From Thunnus maccoyii (lineage: Eukaryota; Chordata; Actinopteri; Scombriformes; Scombridae): a stretch of 64,000 nucleotides of DNA. The notes beneath the pieces are model-generated. The model saw nothing but the letters and a program-made list of their open reading frames with translations, did not search any database and was not told where the DNA came from. The position numbers were made by a program, and so were the translations under genes. Within the stretch, counting starts at the first letter, position 1; each line of letters begins with the position of its first letter. Shown here in pieces: positions 35,601 to 49,044 of the stretch. The stretch lies in assembly GCF_910596095.1 (NCBI RefSeq), contig NC_056546.1, forward strand, positions 17,012,425 to 17,076,424, in the 5' to 3' direction.

Positions 35601-36280
35601 TGTAACATTGTTTAAAATGCTTTGTTGCAGGTGCTTTTGTTGCTGGTTTGGATGCTGGGCTGGTGTATAACTCCTTCCCTAAGATGGGAGATCGATGGAT
35701 CCCTGATGATCTGCTGGCCTTTTCCCCTGCCCTCAAGAACTTCTTTGAAAACCCCACAACAGTGCAGTTCGACCACAGAGTTTTGGTATGTCATATTTTC
35801 TACAAAGAAATAACCTTCTGGGCAACAAGTCAGTATTTTAATCTAAAGAAAACATTATTTATCTCCACCTCCTATCCCACACAGTGAATTAGGAGGCCAC
35901 AGAAGGTTGTTGATGTTCCTCTGTCTTTTTTTTCCCCACAGGCGATCTCCTCTTTGACAGCAATTACAGGCCTGTATCTCTTCTCAAGGAGGATGGTGCT
36001 GCCCAGGAGGGCTAAAATCGCCATCAGCCTCCTTGCAGCAATGGCCTATGGACAGGTAGGCATGTATTTCAGAGTCCAGGCACAAATAACTCAACACAAG
36101 TCTGCTACTCTTCATTGTAAGTAAACTCTGCATGTTTGTGCTCTTTAGGTCGCCCTTGGCATCAGCACCCTGTTACTGTATGTGCCCACTCCACTGGCAG
36201 CCACTCACCAGTCTGGCTCTGTGGCACTTCTCTCACTGGCCATTTGGGTCCTGGCAGAGCTCCGAAAGATGCCCAAGTAA
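32680..36280 (+). CDS. cox15: COX15, heme A synthase (mitochondrial), 9 exons
   Basis: Converts heme O to heme A for cytochrome c oxidase; a multi-pass inner mitochondrial membrane protein. Exons: 32680-32754, 33853-34040, 34140-34262, 34559-34745, 34930-35097, 35229-35310, 35631-35785, 35942-36055, 36149-36280. They total 1224 bp, or 407 residues plus stop (human about 410). Residues 1-60 are Arg/Ser/Ala-rich with few acids, fitting a mitochondrial presequence. The first membrane segment is about 69-86. The four conserved histidines of the CtaA/COX15 family are visible: H149 (GHRMWGR), H223 (SAHLGSA), H323 (QFDHRVL) and H384 (ATHQSG). All junctions are GT-AG and in phase. A truncated second copy lies at 55569-57182. 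Confidence 0.95.
33115..33775. mobile_element. Tc1-like MITE in cox15 intron 1, with a nested repeat
   Basis: The left end 'catggccaaaagaatgtgga' and the complement of the right end ('gtggccaacagtatgtgaac') match as terminal inverted repeats of the common teleost 'ATGGCCAAAAGTATGTGGACA' miniature. Inside, around 33185-33290, lies a separate LINE-tail-like piece ('actttatttatatagaacctttcaaa...gtgcttcacaagcgctt'). No coding capacity. Confidence 0.7.
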
Positions 36281-37995
36281 ATGCCTGCTCTTTTATGGAA
36301 AAATTGAATCCCTACTAGCCACACCTCAAGCCTCCTAAGAGTCAGCAGTGTTCGTTTTAAATAAGGCATTCAGAGAAAAAAAACAAGAGGTGTGTTTCAA
36401 TGTAGACTTGGCTTTTATGCATATGGTGAAGCATCTGTCCTGTGGTTCTGCAGTGGAATCACATGCGGTGACATTGAAACATTTCACCATGCAATTATTA
36501 CAGCAGGGGTGTTATTTGAGAGCCGTGGATAAGAATTACAAAACATAAAGGCTGACAATGAGGAATTGACGGAGCCATTTGTGGCGTCACTGGCGTGCTG
36601 CCATCAAAGGATGTTTTGTAAGGAATTAAACTAAGCCATGCAAAAACAAAAAAAGCAAATTTTCGGCTTCTATCCAGCTTAAATGGTACAGCAGATGTTT
36701 TGAATTAAAGTCTGGCTACGAAGTGGTTACTCACTTGTTGCCTTTTGTCTATCACGCACTGCCTGTTAGTTGAATCAGATGTGGCTGTTTGGAACGTGTA
36801 ATTATGTATATTTAAGTTATGAACCATTGCTTGCTGACATAGTGATGATAAATTATAATGTCAAAAAATGTAGAATCTTGATTGTTGCTTTGTACTGCAT
36901 CTTCAGAAATGTAAAACTGAAAGTGGTGTATTTTAATAAAGAAAATTGTGTACAGTCCTCAAAGTTCAAACTCGGGTTAATTTTGTATAGTAACTGTGAT
37001 TTTTATTGTCCCTGTACAAAATATACACATTTTGAATATGTAATGCAGAAAAAAATTCAGAACAGAGAAAAAAAAGAAACTACAGGTTTGGAAGTGCATA
37101 TTTTCATTAGGGCCTTATTCCAACCTGTTACTGTGCTCTCAGAGGAATCAGAGGTGGGATGAGTGGAAAAGTGCTGATACATGATAGAGGACATTATTGC
37201 TATTGGTAAAAAAGAAAACTGTCATTAAACCATGTCTCTCTCATTAACAGTACACACACACATATTATGCCTCTTTGAATTACTGAAGTTGAATGAGCCT
37301 AATTTAATGCAACAAGGGTTTTGAATTTTTTTTTTAAATAAGTGGTTGAACCTGCTACGACCACGTGACATATCCGATTACAAGAAGTTCACAAATACAA
37401 TCTGCAGTCTAATAAATTCCCCTTGAATGTGTATTGATAGACTAGTACATCTGTAGTGTGTCAGCCCCATATTGAGGAGTGCTGGGATGGTCAAAACAGC
37501 TCATCAACAAGAGGGCAATCGCCACGTTGTACTGCCTCATATCACATCACTGGGAACGCTAGAAAATGTACAACAGTCAATAGACACCTACAGCTAGGAC
37601 TGTAATAGTTTGGAAGGCTAGGAATTATTCTACCAGAATCCCATGAATGGAGGTGGGTGTATTCCCCTTTAGAGTCTTACATAGGTAAGATGGATGACAT
37701 CTCTTTCTGTTACACATGCACACACACATACACAAAGGGTGAGGCACCTGTGAATGACTGGGAACAGCAGACAGACAAGCAGACTTTGGAGTATCTCTGT
37801 AAATACATAATTGGATATTAGTGACATCATCATGCGATATTGAAATCAGTTCCTCATTGAAAACAACACCTCCATCTGTAAAACAGGACTGCTTGGATCT
37901 CCTGTCCGTTGAGTCTTCACCTCAGGAATGTCTTTCTCTCTCGTGTCCCCTAGATGGCGGAAGATTCATATCAACTTTATGGGCAGGGCATGAGC
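36281..37995 (+). other. cox15 3' UTR and downstream flank
   Basis: The 3' UTR of cox15 followed by unique sequence without a supported gene. The whole stretch is repeated at about 57327-59565. The 130-residue open frame at 36770-37162 is UTR sequence with no domain. Confidence 0.75.
36935..36940 (+). promoter_or_regulatory. cox15 polyadenylation signal AATAAA
   Basis: TTTTAATAAAGAAAATTGTG lies about 655 bases past the stop, followed by a GT-rich stretch. The same phrase is kept in the duplicate near 57960. Confidence 0.6.
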
Positions 37996-38019
37996 ATTGA
38001 GAAACAAAGTTTTCTGACA

Positions 38020-39905
38020 CAGTGAATCATATAAAGCAATTGTGTTGAAAATGGTTCACTGTTTCGAAGCATTTGATACAGTAAAATGGCGACATCTGCT
38101 GGGCAACTTTGACATTGCTTTTACATGTAAGGATTCAGGACAAGACGTCATGAATCAGGCAAAATATAAGTAAACTCACCGCTGTCGTATTTTATTCAAT
38201 GAAGGTTATTTACCAAGAACTGTCTCAGTGTGTGGATGTACAAACATATATGGAGATAATTAGTCATTTTTGATAAGGTTTATAGTAACCCCTTACCAGT
38301 GGTGGGAAAAGTACTCAGATCCTTAACTCGAGTAAAAGTACCAATACAGCAATGTAAAAATACTCAATTACAAGTAAAAGTCCTGTATGAAAAATCCTAC
38401 TTAAGTAAAAGTAAGTAATAGCAGCAAAATATACTTTTAAAATAAAAGTACTTGTCCCCCTTCTGGCTTATATATATGACAATGATTGGATCATTTGAAC
38501 ATTTATTGACATGAAACCATGTGAAAGTTTTGAAGGAAAAATCACTATTTGGTGGAGCTGTTAACAACTCATAGACATCTGAAATGTGACCCCGACTACA
38601 CACTGCTTTATGTAAGACGTCAAAAGCCAAAAAGGTTGTAAACCACTAGTTTAATCTTTAACAGTGTGTTGTATTTTAAAAAGCTTGTTATATTATTAAT
38701 TGTGTCAAATCTTCATCTGAAAGTAAATGTAGCGGAGTAGAAAGTACAACATTTCCCTCTGAAATGTAGTGGAGTCGAAGTATAAAGTAGCATCAAATGG
38801 AAATACTCAAATAAAGTACAAGTACCTCAAAATTGTACTCAAGTACAGTACTTGAGTAAATGTACTTAGTTACTTTCCACCACTGCCCCTCACTACTTTT
38901 ATAAACTCTGATGAATTAGGGACAGTAAGCTCTGTGACATATTTATATTATAACTGGCTTTAAGCAGTGACACGAAATAAAGGAATAAAAGTGAGTGTGC
39001 TACAATGATAATGTAGCACACTTGTGCAAGGAGAGTGATTGTGCTAATGAAAAAAGAAAATAAAAAAACGTGATGTGTGGCAATGTGTAGGGGACTTTGA
39101 TGTGTATGTGCAGAATCATTTCCACAGACTGCCTGCTCCTCTTCTTGCTCATTACCTCTACAGCTTTGGAGAAGACCTTTTCGCATGACACTGATGTTGG
39201 TGGCATGTAAAGGTACCTTTTAGCCTGTTTAAAATGGTTTGGGTACACTGCCAGCTCTTCGGCACAGATCAAACACTTGACCTCTTTAGGACTAATCAAG
39301 TCAAAGTGGCCTCACACATATGATCTGGCCCTTTTTGCTGGTGCTATTTCCATTCTCCCTTTTTCTCCCTCCCTCACACTGTCAAACACTTGCACACACA
39401 CAGCCTTTCAGTCACAACACTTTCTAGTTCTCTCTCCTTTATCAGTCAATTAAATCCATTGCTGATCTGAGTATGCTTGTGTGTGTGTGTGCGTGTGCGT
39501 TGGTTGGTGTGTCTATCCACAGTACAGGTATGTGTGTGTATGTAGCCTATGTCTGTCTATTCTATACTATGTATCTAATCTAATAATACTCTTACTTTAA
39601 TTGGCTGTCTCTCGATGAAAATTTGGCCCATGCAAAAATCTCCTCCACTCAAAAAACCCACACATTTTGGAAGGATTCTGCCCACTTTTAAACATAATGG
39701 GAGAATGACAAGCACCCACTCTGTATTTTAACTCATATGATTCAGTAACCAACACACTCGCAGTCTCGCTCATGATCACAACACGCGCCCGATACGTGTG
39801 TGACGTAAAGAAGCTTAGTTTGGGATGGTAACGTGACTTTTGCCGTGGTGAAGCGAGGAGTCGATACATCGATACAGTAGTCGGCTTCGAGTGTGACATC
39901 ACTTG
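38020..39905 (-). mobile_element. Dead BED-finger hAT transposon remnant
   Basis: On the minus strand around 39115-39315 a frame reads a BED zinc-finger-like ISPKEVKCLICAEEL, then almost at once RYLYMPPTSVSCEKVFSKA and MSKKRSR. The latter match the C-terminal dimerisation region of hAT transposases. The middle of the protein is missing. Subterminal phrases at both edges are similar in inverted orientation: 'cactgtttcgaagcatttgatacag' near 38060, and the complement of 'ctgtatcg...gcttcgagtgtgacatcac' near 39850-39900. These suggest that most of 38020-39905 is one decayed element. The outer limits are inferred. Confidence 0.55.
38297..38885. mobile_element. hAT MITE with 8-bp target site duplication
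   Basis: Starts CAGTGGTGGGAAAAGTACTC and ends in the matching complement ...AGTTACTTTCCACCACTG. The interior is made of repeated 'agtaaaagtac' phrases, as in the abundant teleost family. Flanks CCCCTTAC (38289-38296) and CCCCTCAC (38886-38893) form an 8-bp duplication with one mismatch, the hAT hallmark. It is inserted inside the larger hAT remnant. Confidence 0.9.
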
Positions 39906-42900
39906 TTAAAGTTTAAGTCAAAGTAACTGCCTTCACTATTGCATGACAATAGTCAGTTGGAGCTGATATATAAGACTAAAACACATTCAACTTTGTGCAC
40001 AGCACGTAATTATAAGAAAGATAGTTACAGTGCTCTTTGATTACGTATGGGTTGCCTTCACGTGTCACATGTTTGTACTTGAGGCTACACACACACACAT
40101 AGTGAGAGAGCCGGTTTAAAGGCCCATGTGGTGTTGTCAAATATATAATGATTAACCATCACACAGTCACAGTAATATCTTTCAAGACCATCACAGTCAG
40201 TGAAAGACTTTTAACACACATACTTTAATGCTAATAAAGGGGTTGTTTTATTGCTTGTACACTAAATTAATGACTTCACTACACAGCAAGTCTGCCACTG
40301 AGGTAATGACTATTAATTTTACTGTATTCTATAAAAAAAGTTTTTTTTTCACAGTTTTTACTCATAGACATGACCAAAGAAAACGTGTTTACAGAGTTAT
40401 GTATCAGCTGTTGTAAAAGCTGTTTTTTTTTTTTTTAGGAACCGCTATACTGAGGCATACTACAAAGCTGAAAAGATGCTGTTGAATGACACACACATGT
40501 GGATCATGACATAAACAATGATGATTCATTTTGAATGTTCCACACGTGTGTGCCTGTAAACATCAAACAAGTCACTGAGGACTGCTAGAAGATAACCCTT
40601 AAGATTTACCTAAAAAGAAAGCAATCAAGACCCAAGTTAGCCATTAACCCGTCTGCTCTTCACTGTAATTCAATACGTCTCTGGCAACCAATGTTTTTTG
40701 TCTGCTTAGGGAGGTCGCAAATCTTGCTTTCTGCTTAAAACCCTCATGACTCAAAGTCCCTCAGAGTCACATCCTGCAATTGTCTCCGGAGTGTGGGTGG
40801 ACCGGGGGTGAGAGTAGAACTGTTTGAGTCGACCTGGACGGCAGCAGAGCTGAGGGTGAGACTTGTCTGGTTGTCTTGTCATCTAAGGGCAACTGAAGCC
40901 TTCAGTGTGGACCATGTGTGCTGCAGCTCTGGAGGAGTACTGTGGGTCCATCTTCTGGGTGAGTTGATCAGCCAGGCTTAATGTCGCTGAGAGAGGCCAC
41001 AGTGGGGTTGAGGAAAATAGCCTGTTGGCCCTGCAGTGGATCAGTTGACACTTTATAGTCTCAAAGCTTCTGATGCACATATATGTTCAATAGCTAAACC
41101 ATACAGTAAATTCACTTAAATGCAAATGGAGAACTCCAGATGGTGGACACAATCATAGTAACAACTGTATTATATCATGCAATCACATGCAGTATCTATT
41201 GTCACATGTTGATTAAAATTTGTTGTAATTTTATAGGTTAAAGTTTGTGGTATTATTTTCTAGATTGCTTTATATTATAACTTTTTCTGTTTTTTTGTAT
41301 TATGTTATTGCAATATAGTAATTATATTACAACCTCTGACACAAATATTAAAATTATATATATACAAATTAGAAGCTTCTTCACAAAAGTTTTTGTATTG
41401 CGGGGCTTCTATATTGGATTGTGTTGTTTTGCACACATGGTCATGTTACTGTGTCAGTCACCCCCACAGTATGTGATAGATGAATATGAAGGACCTATTT
41501 TAGCTCTTTAAGTAATTAAAAAACAAAAAAATACAACTAAGACAGTTAAGAAAAAGGCTCATCTTGTAATAAGTTGTTTGATTATACTTTGATCTGAAAG
41601 CATTACATAGTTTTTTTCACCCCTGTACACAGTGAACATGTGACTGGGCAATAATGACTCTTAGGTAAGATATGACTCGGCAGGTCTGACAACTGCAGCG
41701 CATGTAATATCTTACATTATTATGATGATAAGAAACAATTGAAACGGATGAAAAGCTTTGGATGAAATTCATTTTCAGTTGAAAGAAATGTAAACTTTAG
41801 TCTATAGACTTTAGTTTGTAGGTAAAACAGATTTTATTTTCCTCATGGGGAAATTTATCAAAGAATCCATTTAGCTGATAAGAGTGAAATACCTTGATTT
41901 AAATAAACACCTGCACATGCAGTCCAGAAAACAGAAGCACATGCACACATCTCTCCAGACTGTACTGTTAGACCCTATATTTTCTCCTGAGCTTAAGAGT
42001 GAAGACTGTGAACTTGATCTAGGCTTCTCCTAATAACACGTTGCTCACACAGCAGATACAAATAACTTCAAGTGCTTGAAACACTAAGAAATGCTTTTAC
42101 AGCCCCTCAAAAACTTTGAAACACCACAATTTCTGCACTGTGTCAGGGTCTTTTGTTCATATAACACATGAAAACCCTCAGTGTTCTGCTCCTTTCACTC
42201 CAAATTCATGTCACTCCATTAACAGCCAACTCTCCATCACTCTCTTCTGCGGAAGTGCACATGACACATGCTGCTGTGCGTACAGTGGTGAGCAGGGATT
42301 TAGGATTTAATCACATGTGAGTCACTGTTGATTAAATATCTAATCAGGGAGGAGTAAGCTGTCCCTGTAGTGTAATATAGTGTGAGCTCCTGGGGTACAG
42401 GGATGGGAGTGTGTTTGCGTTCACTTTTCCCTGAGATTAGGAGAGCAGCATGGACCTTATAATGAATCAAATCCTTATATGTGTGTTTTTTTCTTCAGAA
42501 TGCTTCATATCTGGATAGAGAGGACCCAGACCTCCCACTATGTGTGGAGCAGACAGTGCTGGTCTGGATCCCTCTGGGGTTCTTGTGGCTCTGTGCCCCG
42601 TGGCACCTGGTGGCTCTCTGCCGGAGGACACACATGAACACAAAACACCTGTCCAAGCTCTACTTCATCAAACAGGTGATACACTCAGCAAGAAAAATAA
42701 ATAATCACACTGACAGGAGTGACACAGACAAGAGCTTTTTTTTCCAAGAATAAGCAACAGATAAATAAATAATAAAACATTCATCATTTGGGAATGATGC
42801 AACATTATGCAAGATAACTGTTTAGTTCTGTACTCCCAGTTTTTTTGGATTCATGGATCCAATTCATGCTGATTTACATTATCTCCTTCCAGACCGAGAA

Positions 42901-44535
42901 TATGAAGTCCAAAGACAAGAGATTGAAAATCATGAATGAAATACTCAACAGGATCAAGGTAAGTACCTTTATTCAAAAAATACAGAGTTAATAGCCCACC
43001 ATCAGTGGTAATGGGTATAGGTTGACCATCCATCATTGGTGGAGGTTGGGGACTCTAAGGGTATGAATGCTATCCTCTGTTCTCCCACCCTTTCCCTGTG
43101 TCCTCCGCACTGCTCCCTCTTCCTCCTTTGCCTCCCACCAGATTCTGAAGCTGTATGCATGGGAGCCATCTTTCCAGGCGCAAGTGGAAGGTATTAGGGG
43201 GCAAGAACTGAAGGTCATGAGGAAGTTTGCCTACCTAACGTCCGTCTCCACCTTCATTTTAAAGTGTGCCACGGCTCTGGTGAGTCCTGTCAGTGAGCCT
43301 CACAAAAAGACCACAAGCAGCAGGTCATGGATGCTCTTTGTAAAGGTTCTTTTCTAACACTGTCCTTTTCCCAGGTGTCTCTGGCCACATTTGCTGTGTT
43401 TTTTTTTTAATGGGGCTGGCCCAATAGGAGGGCTAGGATTAACCCTAACCCTGGGACTGCAGGATTATCATATAGGCCTAGCCCAATACATTGATATTAT
43501 AATTGTGATTATAATTTGAATTTAATAGAACTGCTATTAGGCTAAATACATATTTTGTGTAGGCCTATTTTTTACTGGAAGTGAACATTAAGTATTTTAA
43601 TGATGCTTATTTTTCAAAACACACCATAGTTTTGATGGTAAATGATCCTCTTGCTCTTCCACAAGCACATGTTGTTACTTGTCACTTTGATCATGAAGAT
43701 GACACTAGTATATAGACTACAATATAGTATAGACAAGAGTATTTGTAGTATACAGTTTAGAGAATATTATAAATCTAAGACGAAACTGACAGAACAGACA
43801 AAAATCTGTCTGCTACTTCAGCACCATGGACAGCGCCATGGATTTATCAACACACAGCGCAGTTGGGCTAATGATATTTCAGAGCCATGGTTGGGGCTAT
43901 TGATTCTAAATTGCACAAACCTCAGTCAGATAAAGGATCAATGAGTCAGGCAGACTAGACTTACATATTCAATTAAACAACCCCTCTGCCTGTGCACTCT
44001 CTCCTTGTCTGCCAGGAAATGTGGTATTTCCCATTGAATGAATAAAAAAATGGAGGAATCTATCTAGATGGGATTGTTCTATGCTGTTCTGGGTCACTTG
44101 AAATCACTGTAATTTTTTTTTTTTTTTAAATAAAACACTAACTTCCTCAATACTGGTCCAAAAGGATATTTTCACAGTGGACGAAGCCATCCCACAATCC
44201 TTCCACTCTTGGCTCTGTGTCTGCTGGGTGTGCAGGGGACACTGTTTGTCATCTGTCTGGCCACCCCTTACTTCACCATTATCATCATTCCTCTGGCCCT
44301 GGTCTACTACTTTGTACAGATAAGCAGAACAACATAGCACAGGCAAATGTGAAGAAAAAACACAGCAGAGGGAAAAGAGAATAAAGAAGAAAGGAGATTT
44401 ATTTCTTGAAAAGTAACAAAAAGGAAAGCAGACAGTGAATATAAACAAGATAATGGCTTGTTCCTATTCTTATGGGAATCCAGTTAAACCATCCAGTGTT
44501 TCTGTTGATTTCTCTTGCCCTCTCTCTTTAACTAG

Positions 44536-45144
<609 letters not shown>

Positions 45145-46445
45145 GAAATAACTATTGATGAAAACCTCAAGTGTGTCTACCCGTGGATAGTGTCAAACAG
45201 GTCAGATATTGAACAGCAAATGCACCTTGAAACACAAATCATTAAAAAATCCAGGCACATCATATTGGAGTCCAATATTGTAGCTGTGGAGAGAGTGAGT
45301 GAATACACAGAGATTGAGAATGAGGTATGTTGAATAGAGAGCTTCTCTGTTCTTTACAAGCCACTCTGCGAACATGAGCTAATTTTCACCCATTAAAAAA
45401 GACCAGACCACGGTATCAAATTACCATCATTTTCTTGAATTGCGCTTTAGTTGCTGACAACTAGTAAGCACAATCATAGAAGACAAACATAGACAGATGT
45501 GTCATAGGTCACCATAGCAACTTTTCCAACATCCAGAAGTGTAGTAGACACACACATCCCATAAATTTCAAACAGGTGCTGGACCAATGAAACAATGTAA
45601 CAAAGAAACACAGAGGTCCACACACTGTAGCTCCCTTAGGTGCAGTTTATTGATATTTAGACATCCACCAGTAGGGACTTTCATCTTTCTTTGTCACAAC
45701 TTCATCATCATAACACAAATAAACTTAATTTTCCAAATATATATAGACCCACGTCATACACACCTAACGTAAACAAAACAAAAACACACAATCTTAGCAA
45801 TGACCTCACAAAGTAAAAACAACACTGTGTCTGTGTTTCTACAGGCCAAGTGGGTAACTGACACTCGTCCAACAGAGCAGTGGCCTGAGGCAGGAAGACT
45901 ACAGTTTGAAAACTACAAGGTCCGTTACAGACCTGGTTTAGACCTGGTGCTGCATGGAATCTCATGTGACATTCACAGCACTGAGAAGGTTTGTATGTGT
46001 GTCTGTATATATAATCAGTATGTAGGCTTTATCTAGACTGCTGAATAGAGGAATCTCTGGATCAATAGTGTTGTGTGAGTGTATATATGTGTACATTATT
46101 CACTTGTCACATGCAAATACATAAATATTAGATGATCTAAATCTGCATCTGCAGAATAAGGGTGTTCCACAGCTGGCACTCACACCGCCCTTTTCAGAAG
46201 TCCGGAGTCACTCCTGCAAGCACAGATCTTGAAAAGGAGCCCATCATGTCCAAGTGGTAGAACATTATGAACAAACAAGGCGTAGACCAAGGCATAGCTT
46301 GGGAGATGCACTCACAAAGCCAAACAGCTAGGCTAGGCTAGGCTTTACCAGCCACTCTCGCTCCATAGGAGTTGAACAGCTGTTCAGTGCGCCGAAAGGG
46401 GGCCATGCGTTCAACATAACATGCAGTGCATAAAGATGTGTTTAA

Positions 46446-46706
<261 letters not shown>

Positions 46707-46723
46707 TAGCCCTGTGGGCATAG

Positions 46724-46891
<168 letters not shown>

Positions 46892-47543
46892 TAAATGTTG
46901 AATTGTAACCTACAAACTTCTGATGATGTGTATGTGTGATCTAACAGACATTAATCATTCAATTGTTTTCTAGTGTATTAAGTATTCATTGCCTCAGTAA
47001 TTGTCCTGTGTCCCCTACATATATTTAAATCAACTCAAATCTAATCTGATATCTGATATCTGAGTTTAGTAATCAAGTAGAGATGTTGGACTGAGCTTCC
47101 AGTCTCGTTAAAGACATATTTAATGTTGTTCCATCCCCTGTTAAAGTTGTGGTAAAACCATTTGCTTTTGTTTTTTTTCGCATCAAATGAAATGTTGGCC
47201 ATGTGCAAATCCTACCTAAGCATACACACCAAGACCATATATAGCACCTGCCAGTGTGGTGATTTCCAGCATCTTCAGATAATTACCTTGTCATTGAACG
47301 TGTTGTAAGTTCACTGCACACAATCTAAGCCTAATTGGGTGTCAGTACATGTCACTAACACAGCTCAAGCTCAGCTCAAGTGTGCCAGAAGGTCCTAAAA
47401 TATCAATAATATGTCAGGGTAAAAACCTGGAGTATGTTTGAAGCTATTGCTAATAATCGTCCAATTGTACTTTATTTTAACCATTTAATGTGTGCTCCAA
47501 AAATGCTCTTTTGAGATATCAACACATATCACTCTCCTCTTAG

Positions 47544-47735
<192 letters not shown>

Positions 47736-49004
47736 TGACGAAGTGTTTTGGCACTCCTTCCTCTCCTGTGAACATGACATAATATTTATTTCTTCCTTCA
47801 CTCTTCTTTTGTTTTGCACACCACTGAGTATGACACATTATTTATGCAATGTTTTCACATGAGGTAATTCCTCTCGGAAGTAAATTAATTTGTTGTCAAA
47901 GAAGACAATAAAACAAATAATATAAAGCAAATAAACCAAAAATGGCATGTTCTACCACCTTACTTATTATGACAGTATCAAAATGATAAACTGCTGTTTG
48001 ACAAAAACTGGTATTAAACAACACTTTCAGCATATAGAAGAGTTTTATTTACTTGACAAAATCATCTAAACTCAAGGTCTGCATACTCAGTTTTTCAGAG
48101 CTTTCAACCATCACAACAATCCATGTCAGCAGAATTTGCTCAGTTGTCATGAGCTGTAGATGTTAAATCTTTGTGTTTTTTCTGGCTTGTAGGTTGAGTT
48201 TGGTATTTCATTCTTAATCTTGAAAACAACTGACAAAACAATCTCAGCTCTACTTACTTGCTTGTTCCAGAGCTTTAATTCATACCTGACGGTCTTCATC
48301 ATCAGATGGAGTTTGCTGCGTAAGAATTAGAATAGAATTAGATTATTTGGTTATTTAGTATGTTTGTTTCCTCTTGTTTTCAGACCTTTGTCTTCTGTTT
48401 CAGCCCAAACAGTGGGCTAGTCTGATTCTGTATCAGTTTTAATGGAGCAGGTGTTCCAGCAGTTAGGGTGCCTCCTGTTTTGTGACAGAAGTCAGATGGT
48501 CACAGCTGTGAGGTGCAGTTCAGCCCCTACGTGCATCTTTGTAGAGAATCAGACATGAAAAGATCTCTTTGACTTCAAAGTCACCTTTTGCTTCTTCTGG
48601 ATGTGTGTGCAGTGCCATAGCCTAAAGATAGGGGTGAAAGGTGGTGTAGGCTATGTGCAATAAATGTATTCAACAAATCTTTCATATATAAGAGCCAGGT
48701 TTCCACATGAAAAGGCGCTTCCATATCAAACAGGCTGTAATACATGCAAAGAGGATGGCAGTGTGTTTTGAGCTCCGTGTCCTTCTTTTTGCAAGCAAGA
48801 AACTCCCAGTTAACTTTATGTTGTGTTATACTTGAGAATTACAATAACATCATAGCACAACATCGAGAAAGAAATGCAGTAAGCAATGGCGATAGTTTAT
48901 ACTTATATTATGAAAGTAGACTACAGGTTTTTAACTACGTTTTTTTTGGTACTGACCTTAAAGTGAAGGGAACCTTGTAAATGCGCTTTTTTTGACAATA
49001 GAAA

Positions 49005-49044
49005 ATGAATGAATGAATGAATGAATGAATGAATGAATGAATGA
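49005..49044. repeat. (TGAA)n microsatellite
   Basis: About ten units. It is the inverted-arm counterpart of the shorter (TTCA)n at 2052-2081. Confidence 0.9.

Larger units (their letters stand above)
34438..37995 (+). repeat. Direct duplication, copy 1 (cox15 exons 4-9 and downstream)
   Basis: Matches 55455-59565 in the same orientation. The match begins within intron 3 ('tataagaaacacagc') and ends around 'gggcagggcatgagca'. Copy 1 contains the functional exons. Relative to copy 2 it lacks two blocks (see 58075-58254 and 58405-58775). Confidence 0.88.

Noticed and set aside
35368-35757. 129-residue antisense open frame found at both 35368-35757 and 56765-57154
   Set aside because: It recurs only because the cox15 block is duplicated. 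It is antisense to exon 7 and intron 6 and shows no domain.
36770-37162. 130-residue open frame downstream of cox15
   Set aside because: AT-rich UTR sequence. The copy at 57780-58080 does not keep it open, and no domain is seen.
39597-39902. 101-residue minus-strand open frame near 39600-39900
   Set aside because: No recognised domain. It lies in the non-coding edge of the inferred hAT remnant and is more likely chance.
43439-43454. Telomere-like TTAACCCTAACCCTGGG
   Set aside because: It aligns with ordinary intron sequence of the left arm (near 7540-7560, complement reads ttaactgtaaccctaaacc), so it arose by a few substitutions. Only two units, not an interstitial telomere.
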